Source of the DNA: Uranotaenia lowii
Taxonomy: Eukaryota > Arthropoda > Insecta > Diptera > Culicidae
DNA length: 64,000 bases
Assembly: GCF_029784155.1 (NCBI RefSeq)
Contig: NC_073691.1
Span: 134,722,394 to 134,786,393, forward strand
Direction: 5' to 3'
Shown: positions 23,516 to 34,330 of the stretch, piece after piece
How the letters are laid out: each line of letters opens with the position of its first letter
How positions within the stretch are numbered: position 1 is the stretch's first letter
Notes under the pieces: model-generated
Database searches by the model: none
What the model was told of the DNA's origin: nothing
The model's input: only the letters and a program-made list of their open reading frames with translations
Translations under genes and position numbers: made by a program

Positions 23516-24880
23516 GAATAACATTTTTCATGATATTGTTATAAAATCACCTTTATAGGAATTGCAATATTAACCTTGAGAGATTTATTTGCTGGTACAA
23601 TTAGATTTAGGGTTAGCACGAAATGATCATCTATCGAAGTTCTGATAAAGATGGGAGTTGTGAGATATTCTTATGAAGAAGCGCTTGTAAAGCACATATG
23701 AATGGGTCTATAAAAAGATGATTATTTTCTTGACCGTGTAATGAGATGTCCAAACAACCATCCATAGCGTTGGACTTTTAAGATGCGTTAATTATATACG
23801 AGAATGAGAAGTATTTTATGCAGAAGAATTCAACAGAAGAGAACAATTTTGAATCCTGTCAAGTACCTGCCGATTTGAAACACTTACCAGTGCATCGTTC
23901 TGCAAAACTGTCACTAAAAGCGGAAACCTCCAGCGTAATCGACCGAGTTTAGTTAGTTGGTTAGTAGGTTAAACTAGCGTCCAGACGATGAAGTAACACG
24001 CAATCAATTATGGAGTCTAACGGTCAATCCAATCACAGCCACAGGCTTGCGGTCAGCTGATTGTAATTGATTACTGATTGGCTCCATCAGCGAACGGTGG
24101 GCGGCAGCTTCGCCTCTCAAACAGTTAGCTATCTGCTTCATCTCATTGTATGGACTTTGTAAGATGTGGTAAGACAGTTCAAACAGCTTCAAGAAGAAGC
24201 TGCTATCAAGGGCGGTCCAAGATGGTAATCAGTCAATCTGGTTCAATGCCGTGATTATGTGGCGAGCATTTGCGAACGTGTCCGATATCATTTTGTACCA
24301 TTACTACTATAGACTACCCGTAATTCGAACTTTCACAGAAATAAATCGTTAAATCTGGAGATTAGGGCAGCAAGCAATTTAGGGTCCTAGTTTGGTACCG
24401 ATTGTTTCGAATTTTACACAAATATTTCGAAACAATAAGTGATAGCTTTCTATTTGACTCATCTAAAAAGCTATCAAAATTTGTTCATCATTGCATTTGA
24501 CATCTCATCATCATTAATTCATTCAATCCAAAAAGTCAATTTTTAGATTTGTTTCAACAATCCTGGTAACGTTTGCATTAAAAAATGGGCTTTTTTTATC
24601 TAATTTCCAAAGGTTGTCTCATCATAAAACAAAATCGAATCAGATTGTACTCTCTAACTCTGGGCAACCGAAAGCAACACATTCATTTGTTACATTATAG
24701 AACGTTGCATCCTCCTGGGAACTACCAAACTTGTAAGCTTGTCATAGATTTTGAAAATTAAAATTGTGTCAGAATATTATTATTATTATTATTATTTATC
24801 AATTCTTGTAACGTAAGACAAAATCTTTTAATGTGTTACAATTTGGGATTGCTTTGATTTGAATTTCAATTTTAATTTTA
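23516..24880. other. Non-coding sequence ending in an ATT microsatellite
   Basis: No gene was supported. A run of about eight ATT units lies at 24777-24800, just beyond the 3' end of the CR1-like LINE, where such elements often carry short tandem tails. Confidence 0.5.
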
Positions 24881-27300
24881 ATTTTCTACGCTAAGTTTCT
24901 TAAGCACTTTCATATCTATCTCTAACTATTCAATATCCGATTGTTACCTAATTTATGCAAACCTTGCTAGTGAAGCTTTCCTGAATTCTGATTTAGATTT
25001 TATGGATTTAAGTTGGGTAGGAAGATTATTCCAGTTGGAGATGCCTCTAACGAGAAACGAGTTGTTGTAATAAACTGAACTATGAGTTGGGATGACAAAA
25101 TTGGAGGTTCTGGAGTTCCTTACGGGAACAAATAATCTTTTAATATATTGCGGGCATCCTCTATTAATTATTCTATGGATTACAGCACAAGATCTATATT
25201 TATAAAAATTTTCAAATGGACAACCGATCAGCGTTTTTTGGAGGTGGGAAACACTTGAAAATCTAGACAGATTGTAAACGTAACGAACGCATGAATTGAG
25301 CGCTACTCGAAGCCTATCGATGGTCCTAACCGAGCAATTGGAATAAACAAAATCTCCGTGAATGAATAGTGGATATATAAAGCATTTGAAAAGTTTTAAC
25401 TTAGTGTCAACGTCGAGATGCCTTGTGGTTAAGTTCAACTTTTTTAATGAGCCATAAATTTTGCCACATTGTCTATTAACTTGTCTGCTCCACGACAATT
25501 CATGGTCAAAAACAAGCCCAAGGTTTTCAGCATAAGTTGTAAAAATAATTGCGGTGTTTGCCAGGTATAGTGCAGGAGTTTCTGTACTCCTATTCGATCT
25601 GTTGAACAATAATGCTTTAGTTTTTGACGGGTTAATAGGTAAAAGATTTAAACTAGACCATTCCTCAATTTTTTTTAGATCATAATTTATTTTGTCGCTA
25701 ACAACATTCATTGGCATCAAATTATCAGAGCAGAAATAAACTTGTACATCGTCTGCAAACATCTGAACGCTACAGTACTTTAAAACTGATGGTAAGTCGT
25801 TTATAAATATGGAAAATAGAATAGGGCCTAAAATTGAGCCTTGAGGTACTCCTGATTCAATAGGCGTTAGTTCCGAAAAGCATCCATCTGTAAAAACTGC
25901 CTGGGAACGTCCTAGGAGATATGATTTTATCATTTCAGCAGCAGGTCCAGAAAAATAAAAGTGAGATATTAATTTTTGAACTAGCTTTTTGTGGGACACC
26001 CTATCAAAGGCTTTTGCAAAGTCTATGAGCAAAAGAATGGCACGTCCTTTTTTATCAAGAGTTGTGGCGATATCATTGTGGACTTTCATTAAGGTAGTTT
26101 CGGTACTATGGTAAGCTCTAAAGCCGGATTGATTATTACTAAGAAGATTATGTTGATTAATGAAGTTCGAAATTTGGTACTTTATTAATTTTTCAAATAC
26201 TTTTGAAACCGAACTCAGTAAGCTTATTGGTCTTAAGTTTGAAATACTATGGTTATTGGCTTTTTTGGGGATTGGAATTACCTTAACTTTTTTCCACTGA
26301 AATGGAAATTTAGATGTTCTGATTATAGTATTGAAAAGATGATTGAGAATTGGAAGCAAGCTAGGAAGAACTATTTTGATAAGTTTTATGGGAATGTCAT
26401 CGAGTCCAGTAGCATTGGATTGAATTGAAGCTACTGCATTAACAATTTCATGTTCATAAACAGGTTTGAAATGAAAGCCAGTTTCAGTTTGATGAATCAA
26501 GATTTCTTCGTTATTATCAGATGTGAAATTAGAGCAGAAGTAGTTATTTACATCTGTAGCAGAAAATTCGGAGGTACATGAGGACTTCTCGGAGTTGCTT
26601 AGACCAAAGCACTTCAAATTATTCCAAAACTTTTTAGCAGGTAAATTCATATTCAATTTTGCTTTATCATCTCTTGTTTTAGCTTTAGTTATCAAGGTGT
26701 TGACCTTATTGCGCAATCGTTTGAAAAGCGTTCTATCATCACTTGATTTAGATCGTTTCCAGGATCTATAAGCTAGATCTCTGTTAATAATGGCTTTTTC
26801 AATATTACTATTGAACCATGTATTTTTACGATGTTTTCTAAACTTCAGTGGAAAATGAGAATCATCTATACTGAAAAAAAAATTCCAGTTCATGTCATTC
26901 AGAGTATTGAAAAGTGCACCACTATCGAAATTTAAGAAGTCACGAAACCAATAACCGCCAGGATCATCTTGTTTCGAGAAATTTAGTGAAGAAAAAATAA
27001 GGTCGTGGTTGGACAGACCAGGTAAAGAAATCTGATTGAACCTAAAAACACTCTCAGATGAATCCGTCAGTAGTAAATCCAATAAAGAGCTACCATTGTT
27101 ATGGAAAAAGGTGGGCTCAGAATACTTATAATCTGATCACAATCTTAGTTTACCACATACGATCAAATAAAAAAAAGTCAAGTTTCCCAGAAGTTCTCAA
27201 TTCTGAAATTGATCGCAAAACCACGAATTTAGTAAGATTTTTTCATGTTAAGTTGAATGAAGTTACTTGTTGTTTGACTTGTGTAATTGAACGATAGTTT
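24880..27300 (-). mobile_element. CR1-like non-LTR retrotransposon, 5'-truncated, RT frame open
   Basis: A minus-strand LINE with a long open RT frame, some endonuclease sequence upstream of it (about 27.08-27.30 kb, with stops and frameshifts), and an AT-rich 3' tail followed by an ATT microsatellite. The 5' part of the endonuclease and any ORF1 are missing, as expected from incomplete reverse transcription. I call it CR1/L2-like from the style of the RT motifs; clade placement is tentative. Confidence 0.85.
24953..27082 (-). CDS. CR1-like endonuclease tail plus complete reverse transcriptase, 709 codons open
   Basis: The frame starts within the end of the endonuclease (LDLLLTDSSESVF; SNHD at residues 24-27, the conserved His-Asp pair of APE enzymes). 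RT landmarks follow in order: KKVKVIPIPKK (264-274), NLRPISLLSSVSKVFEKL (282-299), NQSGFRAYHST (317-327), LLIDFAKAFDRVSH (351-364), SGVPQGSILGP (410-420) and MFADDVQVYF (441-450). The C-terminal domain continues to RGISNWNNLPTQLKS near residue 695. There is no stop or frameshift. The listed start is internal to the original ORF2, since the protein is 5'-truncated, so it cannot transpose on its own but may still encode active RT. Confidence 0.9.
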   Translation of the reverse strand: MDLLLTDSSESVFRFNQISLPGLSNHDLIFSSLNFSKQDDPGGYWFRDFLNFDSGALFNTLNDMNWNFFFSIDDSHFPLKFRKHRKNTWFNSNIEKAIINRDLAYRSWKRSKSSDDRTLFKRLRNKVNTLITKAKTRDDKAKLNMNLPAKKFWNNLKCFGLSNSEKSSCTSEFSATDVNNYFCSNFTSDNNEEILIHQTETGFHFKPVYEHEIVNAVASIQSNATGLDDIPIKLIKIVLPSLLPILNHLFNTIIRTSKFPFQWKKVKVIPIPKKANNHSISNLRPISLLSSVSKVFEKLIKYQISNFINQHNLLSNNQSGFRAYHSTETTLMKVHNDIATTLDKKGRAILLLIDFAKAFDRVSHKKLVQKLISHFYFSGPAAEMIKSYLLGRSQAVFTDGCFSELTPIESGVPQGSILGPILFSIFINDLPSVLKYCSVQMFADDVQVYFCSDNLMPMNVVSDKINYDLKKIEEWSSLNLLPINPSKTKALLFNRSNRSTETPALYLANTAIIFTTYAENLGLVFDHELSWSRQVNRQCGKIYGSLKKLNLTTRHLDVDTKLKLFKCFIYPLFIHGDFVYSNCSVRTIDRLRVALNSCVRYVYNLSRFSSVSHLQKTLIGCPFENFYKYRSCAVIHRIINRGCPQYIKRLFVPVRNSRTSNFVIPTHSSVYYNNSFLVRGISNWNNLPTQLKSIKSKSEFRKASLARFA

Positions 27301-28440
27301 TCTATCCGTTGAAGTAGTTACCAGTGTGTATTTTCCCAGTAAATAGTCAAGCGCTGGAACACATCATCGAAATAGTAGCAAAAATATGGCAGTGGGCAGT
27401 AAATCATATAGTACTTATACTGGTAAACCATCACCCTTCTCTCCATTTTGAGCTCCTATCCAGCACTGTTAGGTCCAGACTTGGAGAAAAAAAACCATTT
27501 CCCATGCACTTATGTATGTCTGTATGATTGCTGTCCGTGTATGGATTAGAAAAACTTTCACTATCAACACCGTCCATTTCAGCTGGTTTACTATAAAAAC
27601 TGTGGAAAAACTCTATCCCCCCATGGAAACTCGTTCAGTTTTACGCGAAACTGAGAAGAGAGCACAAAAAAAACGGGACTTGATTAAGCTTTATGTGATG
27701 GGTTCTGATACTGAGCTGATGGTGCAGTGCAATGGCGACGAAACAATTTTCAACCGGACAATCCAGATGATTGGATATTGAATTCGAACTGCGATTACAT
27801 ATGCCAGCTAAGGGTCGGATGCACCGTAAAACTTATTGCAACAAACAACCCACCGAGAGTTCTCTTTCCTGTGATGGAGATCCTCTATTGTTAAAAGGAT
27901 ATTGGAAAACTTTCGATGCTACCATAAAATGGGTGATGTAGGAGAGAGGGAATCGAATCGATTCAGTTTGTCGGTAGTTAAACGTTTACTGTCGAATGAT
28001 TGGTTTCCGTTCCAGATCAACACAAAATAGAAAGGATGTCCTCGTTACCTTATTTTCATAGGCGAATGAAATTGTGGTCGACGAAGGTTCAGGTTTAAAT
28101 CAAAGTTGGCGATGCTAATTAAATGAATGGCTCGGTTAAAATCAGGGAGCCCCAATCCAACCCGATTCTCACACTCAGAGCAAGTTCACTGGTGTTTTTT
28201 TTTGTAGCGGCCCACCACACTCCCCCACACCAAAAGGCTCAATTGAGCCCCCTGGTAATGGACGCTACTGTTCTCAGCATGTCTGGCAGCAATGAATAAT
28301 AAAAGTTAACGCGAGCAAATTTTAATCATGCTGAGAACACAAAATTGTTTAATGTCGTGCGAGGAAATGTATTATTTAACTAAATTGACAACAATATGAA
28401 TCTCAATGGAAAATAATTTCCTTTGAAGAGATTGGTGTTT
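27301..28440. other. Non-coding sequence
   Basis: Nothing beyond short frames; no repeat structure or RNA gene was noticed. Confidence 0.45.
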
Positions 28441-28455
28441 GGTGTTTGGTCCTTT

Positions 28456-28730
28456 GGTGTTGGGAAAAAGTGGTAGAAATTTTGACAATTCGAAAATTTT
28501 ACCTTGCAAAAATGTTTTCAAGATCTTTGGGCGTCGTATTTTTTTATAGCACTGTTTCTATTTCAGCTGTATGTGATAGAAATATTGCTATCTTTGCATC
28601 ACAGCAAACGAAACTACAACACGTGTTGTTAAAAAACTTGAAGGCCACAGATCTTGAAAATGTTTTTGCATGGCAAAGTTTTCAAAATGTGCAAAAAGTG
28701 ACAAAATTTCTACCACTTTTTCCCAACACC
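28456..28730. mobile_element. 275-bp foldback MITE
   Basis: A 29-bp perfect inverted repeat beginning GGTGTTGGGAAAAAGTGG (28456-28484) has its complement at 28702-28730. Pairing continues inward (GCAAAAATGTTTTCAAGATC against a near complement at 28.65 kb), so the whole unit can form a hairpin. It has no coding potential; the 120-codon frame across it is a by-product. Target duplication is not clear. Confidence 0.8.
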
Positions 28731-29321
28731 TGTGAACTTGCTCTCAAGGGAGCTATAGATATATTAAAATCGAACCGAAAGTACTGCTCCAAACATCGTT
28801 TTGGTTAAACAAATTCTTACTGAATCGATATTTTTTTATGATTTCATGATATTTGTTTATTCAATCAACAGACCAATTATAGGTCCAAATGATAACTTAA
28901 AATTAAAAATTCTATTATATCGCCCACCTTTTTCCTGGAAATTTATTCTAAAATCTTCAAAAATATGTAAATATCATGGCTATTTAGAGTTATTTTGATA
29001 AAGCGAAAAGTTTGCTTGAGTCTAATATTTCTGTTCATCATACAATTTACATGAATATTGGTACACATGCAAGATTTGACATGACAAATTGATGAGAATC
29101 CTTCCCTATTGAAAAACGGGGGAAATCTGCATGAAATTCGATACAATTCAAATTATTTGCAAGCGAATTAAAAAATGATTTAATGATAACTCCGATTCTC
29201 TACCTCCCCGTGGTGCTATCTGGGGTGCGAGCAACCTTAGTGGAGATCGGGTACCCAACCCCGGTGGATGCTTTGGTCGCATGCAGACTGAGTTAGGGGG
29301 CTTTGTACGCGTCTGTTCTCC

Positions 29322-30982
29322 ATGTCAGGAGCGGCGTGCGGAGTGCAACAACGTCCTGGTGTTGTTCGGGACCCAAAACAGCGCGTGATCGGGCGGTGGC
29401 CGATCAACTCACGAATGTGCCGGTTGAGAATCAAGGGCCAGTTCTTCAACATCAGCATCATCAACGTGCACAGCCCTCACCTCGAGAGTACCGGTGACGA
29501 CAAAGACGGTTTTTTCGCGCAGCTGGAGCGTGAATACGACCGTTGCCCAAAACATGATATTAAGATCGTCATCGGGGATTTTAATGCTCAGGTCGGCCAG
29601 AAGGAGGAATTTAAATCGACAATTGGAAGGTTCAGTGCGCACCAGCTGACCAACGAAAACGGCCTCAGACTGATAGATTTCACCGCCTCCAAACGAATGG
29701 CCGTACGTAGTACCTTTTTCCAGCACCGCCTCCCACACAAGTACACCTGGAGATCACCGTACAAAACGCAATCACTGATCGACCACGTTTTGATTGATAG
29801 CCGGCACTTCTCGGACATCATCGACGTCAGATCCTGTCGAGGCGCAAACATCGAGTCAGACCACTATCTGGTGATGGTGAAGATGCGCCCAAAACTCTCC
29901 GTAGTGAACAACACACGAAACCGGCGCCCGCCTTAGTTAAATATCGCACGACTGAAGCAACCTGAGGTCGCGGCAGACTACGCGCAAGCGGTCGAAGCAG
30001 CGCTGCCGGCAGAGGGCGAGCTTGACGAAGCCCCTCTCGAGGACTGTTGGGATACCATCAAGACAGCCATCAACAGTGCTGCGGAGAACGTTATCAGTTA
30101 TGTGGAGCGAACTCGACGGAACGACTGGTTCGAAGAGGAGTGTAGGAGGGTGATGGACGAAGAGAATGCCGCGCGGGCGGCAGTAGTGCAAAGAGACACC
30201 CGTCGAAAAGTGGAAAATCACCGACAGCGGAAGAGGCAGCGAGTCCGAATTTTCCAGGAGAAAAAGCGCCGCCTGGAGGAGGAGGAGCTCGAGGAGCTGG
30301 AGCAGCTGCATCGTTCGCAAGAAACACGAAAGTTCTATCAGAAACTCAATGCATCTAGCAATGGCTTCGTGTCGCAAGCCGAAATGTGCCGGGATAAGAA
30401 CGGGGGCATCCTGACGAACAATCGTGAGGTGATCAAAAGGTGGAAGCAGCACTTCGATGAACACCTGAACGGCGCACATGCAGGAGATCAAGACGGTGGG
30501 GGAAGGTACATCGTCGGCGTAGCCAACGACGTAGAGGAGCCACTCCCAACGATGAGTGAAGTTAAGGAAGCCATTCGATGCTTCCTGGAAGCTGAATAGA
30601 AAGAAGTCGGCTGGGAAGGATAGCATCGCCAATGAACTCATCGAAATGGGCCCGGACAAGTTGGCCGATTGCCTACACCGGTTGATAGTCCGGATCTGGG
30701 ACATAGAACAGCTACCAGAGGAGTGGAAGGAGGGGGTAATATGCCCCATCTACAAGAAGGGCGACAAATTGGACTGTGAGGACTACCAAGCGATCATTGT
30801 CCTCAATGCCGCCTACAAAGTGTTGTCCCGAATCCTACTCCGCCGCCTAACGCCACAAGCAAACAGATTCGTGGGAAGTCATCAGGCCGGCTTCATGGAG
30901 GGACGTTCTACGACGGACCAGATATTCACTTTACGGCAAATCCTCCAAAATGCCGTGAACACCAAGTCCCTACGCACCATCT
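29322..30982 (+). pseudogene. RTE copy C ORF2, 5' half: endonuclease, linker and start of RT
   Basis: Endonuclease: INVHSPHLESTGDDKDG, IKIVIGDFNAQVGQ, KYTWRSPYKTQSLIDHVLID and the final ESDHYLVMVKMRPKL, with the catalytic GDFN and SDH motifs intact. A TAG at 29934-29936 follows RRPP, and the same frame then continues through the linker (DCWDTIKTAINSAAENVI, a Glu/Arg/Gln-rich coil) to a stop at 30597-30599. A frameshift near 30.58 kb moves the RT start (NRKKSAGKDSIANELIEMGP, VICPIYKKGDKLDCEDYQ, SHQAGFMEGRSTTDQIF) into another frame. Reading stops at the insertion junction. Confidence 0.85.
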
Positions 30983-31239
30983 ATTCGAAACTATCCGCTG
31001 CTGAACTGAAGGGCTATGTTTTGGAACCAAAGAGCAGCCATTGGAAGAGCATCTCTCCTCGGGAAGGTCATCTTAGGGCTTAATTTTACTATCATGCTAC
31101 TAATGGATTTAATTAGTACAGGCCGGGCTTTTCGCGTTGAGTAATCTTTGATGAGGGGTTCACCACTTTCTCTCGTCGTCATTTCGAGGCGTGACCTGGA
31201 ACATTAGTAATGTTTGTAATGGAAACGGGGATGGGTGCG
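30983..31239. other. Inserted sequence of unknown origin inside RTE copy C
   Basis: This sequence replaces nine or so bases expected in the RT frame (the LFIDF codons) and forms the left flank of the hAT-like MITE. It has no similarity to the rest of the RTE copy and no recognisable content. The right counterpart is 33170-33222. Confidence 0.5.
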
Positions 31240-31247
31240 CTCTAGAT

Positions 31248-33161
31248 CAGTGCTGCAAATTTTCTGAAAGCACGAATGATATTGACTGTGATTTTTTATC
31301 AGTGTAAAAAGCTTGAACTGAAATGAATGGAATAGGAAAGTCAACAAACATAAAAGCTTCTGATCGACTCGGTCATCTTCGTGCTTACGGCAAGCTTTGC
31401 GAGTATGTCTATCAGTCAGTAGAAAGCTCATTCGTAAACCCGAACTAACTTGTTTCACTCGCCTACTACGAAAGCGTCTTTCGCTTAGGCGTTTCTGTCA
31501 TTCACTGCATTCGATCAGTGAATGCAGCTTTAGCATTCAGTCAGTGTCATCTAAAGTTGCTGATAATTTCAGTAGGCATTTGTTTTTACGCCATTTTCAA
31601 AAATTGTGAAATGGGATTCGAAAAGAAAACACGATTTGAAATTCGCTAAGACTGTACGATTATTCAGAGGGGGCGGGAAGAACAATGACAAAATTATGAA
31701 AATATTTAGTATGACCAAAATCTGACAGATATGACAAAATTTGACAATAAAATGACAGCAATCTAACAAATATGACAAAATTATGCCTAAATATGGCAAA
31801 ACAATGAACTATAAAATGACAAAAAATAACAAAAAACTTGACAAAAATCTGACAGATGAGATAAAAATTTGACTAATGTGATAAAAATATGGCAAAAAAT
31901 ATGAAAAATATTACAAAAATATTGCAAAATTTTGACAGAACAATAACAAAACATGACAAAAAAAAACAAAACTATGAAAAAAAATCTTACAAATATGACA
32001 AAAATATGTCTGAATTAAGACAATTTAACAATAAAATGACAAAAAATCGATAAACCTTAGTAAAAAATATGACAAATGTGTTAAAAAACTAAATTATGTC
32101 ATAAATCTGATAAATATGACAAAATGATTACAAAAAAATTAATAATAAAAGGAAAAAAATATGGTAAACTTATGACAAATTTGGTAAAAAAAAATGACAA
32201 CAATCTGAAAGATATGACATTTGTCATAATTTTGCATAGTTTGATGACATTTTTGTCCCTTCAATTTAAACTTTTAAATATTTTAATCATAAATTGGTCA
32301 TATTTGTCTAATTTATATCATAAATTTGTTTTATTTTTATCACAATTTTATGTCATGATACTGTCATTTTATTGTTATATAATCGTCATATTTTTACCAC
32401 GCTTGTTTTATTCTTGAATTTTTTTTGCCTATATTTCGTCATATTTTTGTTATAGTTGTCACATTTTTGTCAGTTGTTATATTTTTGAAAATTTAGAAAT
32501 TTTTGTAAAAAATTTGTCATATTTTTATCAGATTTGTAATATTTTCGACAGAGTTGCGTTTTTTTATTACATTGTAAAATATAAGTCATATTTGTCAGAT
32601 TTTTGCATTTTTTGTCATAATTTTGTCATACTTTTACCTCATTTGTCATGTTTTGTCATTTTATTGCCAAATTTTTTTGTCATATTTGTGTCATAATTTT
32701 ATTACATTTTTGTCGTAATTTGTCATAGTTTTGTCCCCCACATTCGTCCTACACGCTCCCTCGCCAGCGTTCTTCTCGCCAACCCGAAAACTTATTTCTC
32801 AACCTTCCCACCTCTACAATAGAAATCTCAGCAGAAATTATTCAATATCCGCAAGTCTAGCGCATCGAACAAGCTTTGTCACCATTCAACTAAACTTAAT
32901 GATAATCGAACTGAGCTTTTTTCACTTTCAGCAATGTTTGCTTGAAACTGAAAATGAACATTGGATAATCTCATGAACCTGCAAAGAGCCTGAATGTATG
33001 CTGAGCACCGATGCTGCCGATGCGTGAATGAGTATGCAGAGTGCTTTCGGGATTGAGCTTTCTGTTCATTATCAGATGAATGCAGATGGAAATGAACTGA
33101 GCGCACACTGCAGTAAATTCAATTGAAAATTGAAAGCTGACACTGATTATTTGCAGCACTG
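31248..33161. mobile_element. 1.9-kb hAT-like MITE with 8-bp target duplication
   Basis: Ends CAGTGCTGCAAAT (31248-31260) and its complement (33149-33161) are flanked by identical 8-bp duplications CTCTAGAT (31240-31247 and 33162-33169). CAGTG-type ends plus an 8-bp duplication are typical of the hAT superfamily. The interior holds no transposase but a long degenerate simple-sequence tract (31680-32740). Confidence 0.88.
31680..32740. repeat. Degenerate ATGACAAAA tract that switches strand
   Basis: From about 31680 to 32216 the + strand is built from variants of (A)TATGACAAAAAT at 8-16-bp spacing. From about 32217 to 32740 it is built from the complement, TTTGTCATATTT. The switch occurs within GACATTTGTCATAATTTTG. 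This makes a loose 1-kb palindrome. All frames across it are meaningless. Confidence 0.85.
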
Positions 33162-33222
33162 CTCTAGATAATTGAAATGAAATGGAAGCTAGACGTCGAG
33201 TGGAGATTGAAGTGTGACTTGT

Positions 33223-34196
33223 GAAGCCGCATACGACACGATCGACCGTAACGAGCTATGGAAAATCGTGGACGAGAACGGCTTTTCCGAGAAGCTGATC
33301 AGACTGATCCAGGCGACGATGGATAGAACGCAGTGCTGTGTGCGGATTTCGGGTGAATTGTCGAGCTCATTCGAATTGCGCAGAGGGCTTCGACAAGGTG
33401 ATGATCTATCCTGCATGATGTTCAACGTGGCGCTAGAAGGTGTTATTCGACAAGCGGTGGGCGAAATGCGGGGCACGATTTTCAACAGATCCAGTCAACT
33501 TATCTGCTTTGCCGATGACATTGATGTAGTCAGCAGATCATCTGCGGCGGTGGAAGAGATCTACCGCTAACTGAAACGCGAAGCAGGAAGGATTGGGTTG
33601 ATGATTAATACGTCCAAGACGAAGTACATGCTGGCTTGCGGATCCGAGACCGACCGAACCCGCTTGTTCAGTAATTACAAGGTCACGATCGAGGGCGACG
33701 AGCTAGAGATAGTCGAAGACTTTGTCTATCTCGGCTCACTTTTGACCGCAGACAATGACACCAGCCGTGAGATCCGGCGGCGAATGATCAGCGGAAGTCG
33801 GCCTACTATGGACTCCACAAGTAACTGTGGTCGAGAAGACTTAGCCCTCGCACGAAGTGTAACCTGTATACGACGCTCATTAGACCGGTTGTTCTCTACG
33901 GGCACGAGACATGGCAATTGCTCGAGGAGGACCTGCGTACACTCGGAGTATTCGAGCGACGAGTGTTAAGAACCATCTTTGGCGGCGTACAGGAGAACGG
34001 AGTGTGGAGGCGAAGGATGAACCACGAGCTCGCGCGACTCTACGGTAAACCAAGTATCCAGAAGGTGGTGAAGGCTGGCCGGAATCGCTGGGTGGGACAT
34101 GTTGCGAGAATGCCGGACGACTGTCCTGCAAAACAGGTGTTCGCCACGAATGCGGTAGGAACAAGACGAGCGGGGCGCAACGAGCGAGGTGGTTAG
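33223..34196 (+). pseudogene. RTE copy C ORF2, 3' half: RT core and C-terminus
   Basis: Continues from the interruption with AAYDTIDRNELWKIVDENGF, GLRQGDDLSCMMFN and the catalytic CFADDIDV. A TAA at 33568-33570 replaces a Lys codon present in copy B. The frame goes on with TSKTKYMLACGSE and FVYLGSLLTADNDTSREIRR, then shifts near 33.79 kb. A later frame (33918-34196) gives LEEDLRTLGVFERRVLRTIF, then NRWVGHVARMPDDCPAKQVF, the usual C-terminus of this family. Confidence 0.85.
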
Positions 34197-34330
34197 ACCA
34201 AGTGGAGCGTGATCTGGCGAACGTGGGGTACCCGAGAAATTGGAGAACGGTTGCCATGGACCAAGTGAATTTCAGGAATTATGTTCGTCAAGTTATGTCG
34301 TGAGACGTATTATAAAAATAAAATAAAAAG

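Larger units (their letters stand above)
29190..34330 (+). mobile_element. RTE-like LINE copy C, near full length, interrupted at 30983-33222
   Basis: Plus-strand copy with leader (from about 29.19 kb), endonuclease (29322-29936), linker (29937-30600), first half of RT (30556-30982), an interruption of about 2.2 kb, second half of RT (33223-33790), C-terminus (33918-34196) and an A-rich 3' end with AAAATAAAATAAAAAG near 34330. It carries several stops and frameshifts. Copies A and B align to it. Confidence 0.88.

Noticed and set aside
28446..28808. 120-codon plus-strand frame
   Set aside because: It spans the 275-bp foldback MITE; an open frame over a palindrome is expected by chance.
29937..30749. 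270-codon minus-strand frame
   Set aside because: Antisense of the RTE copy C linker; the same shadow frame appears opposite copy B (22511-23065). The plus strand carries the recognisable protein.
31569..32696. Several 60-97-codon frames
   Set aside because: All are translations of the ATGACAAAA/TTTGTCAT tract.
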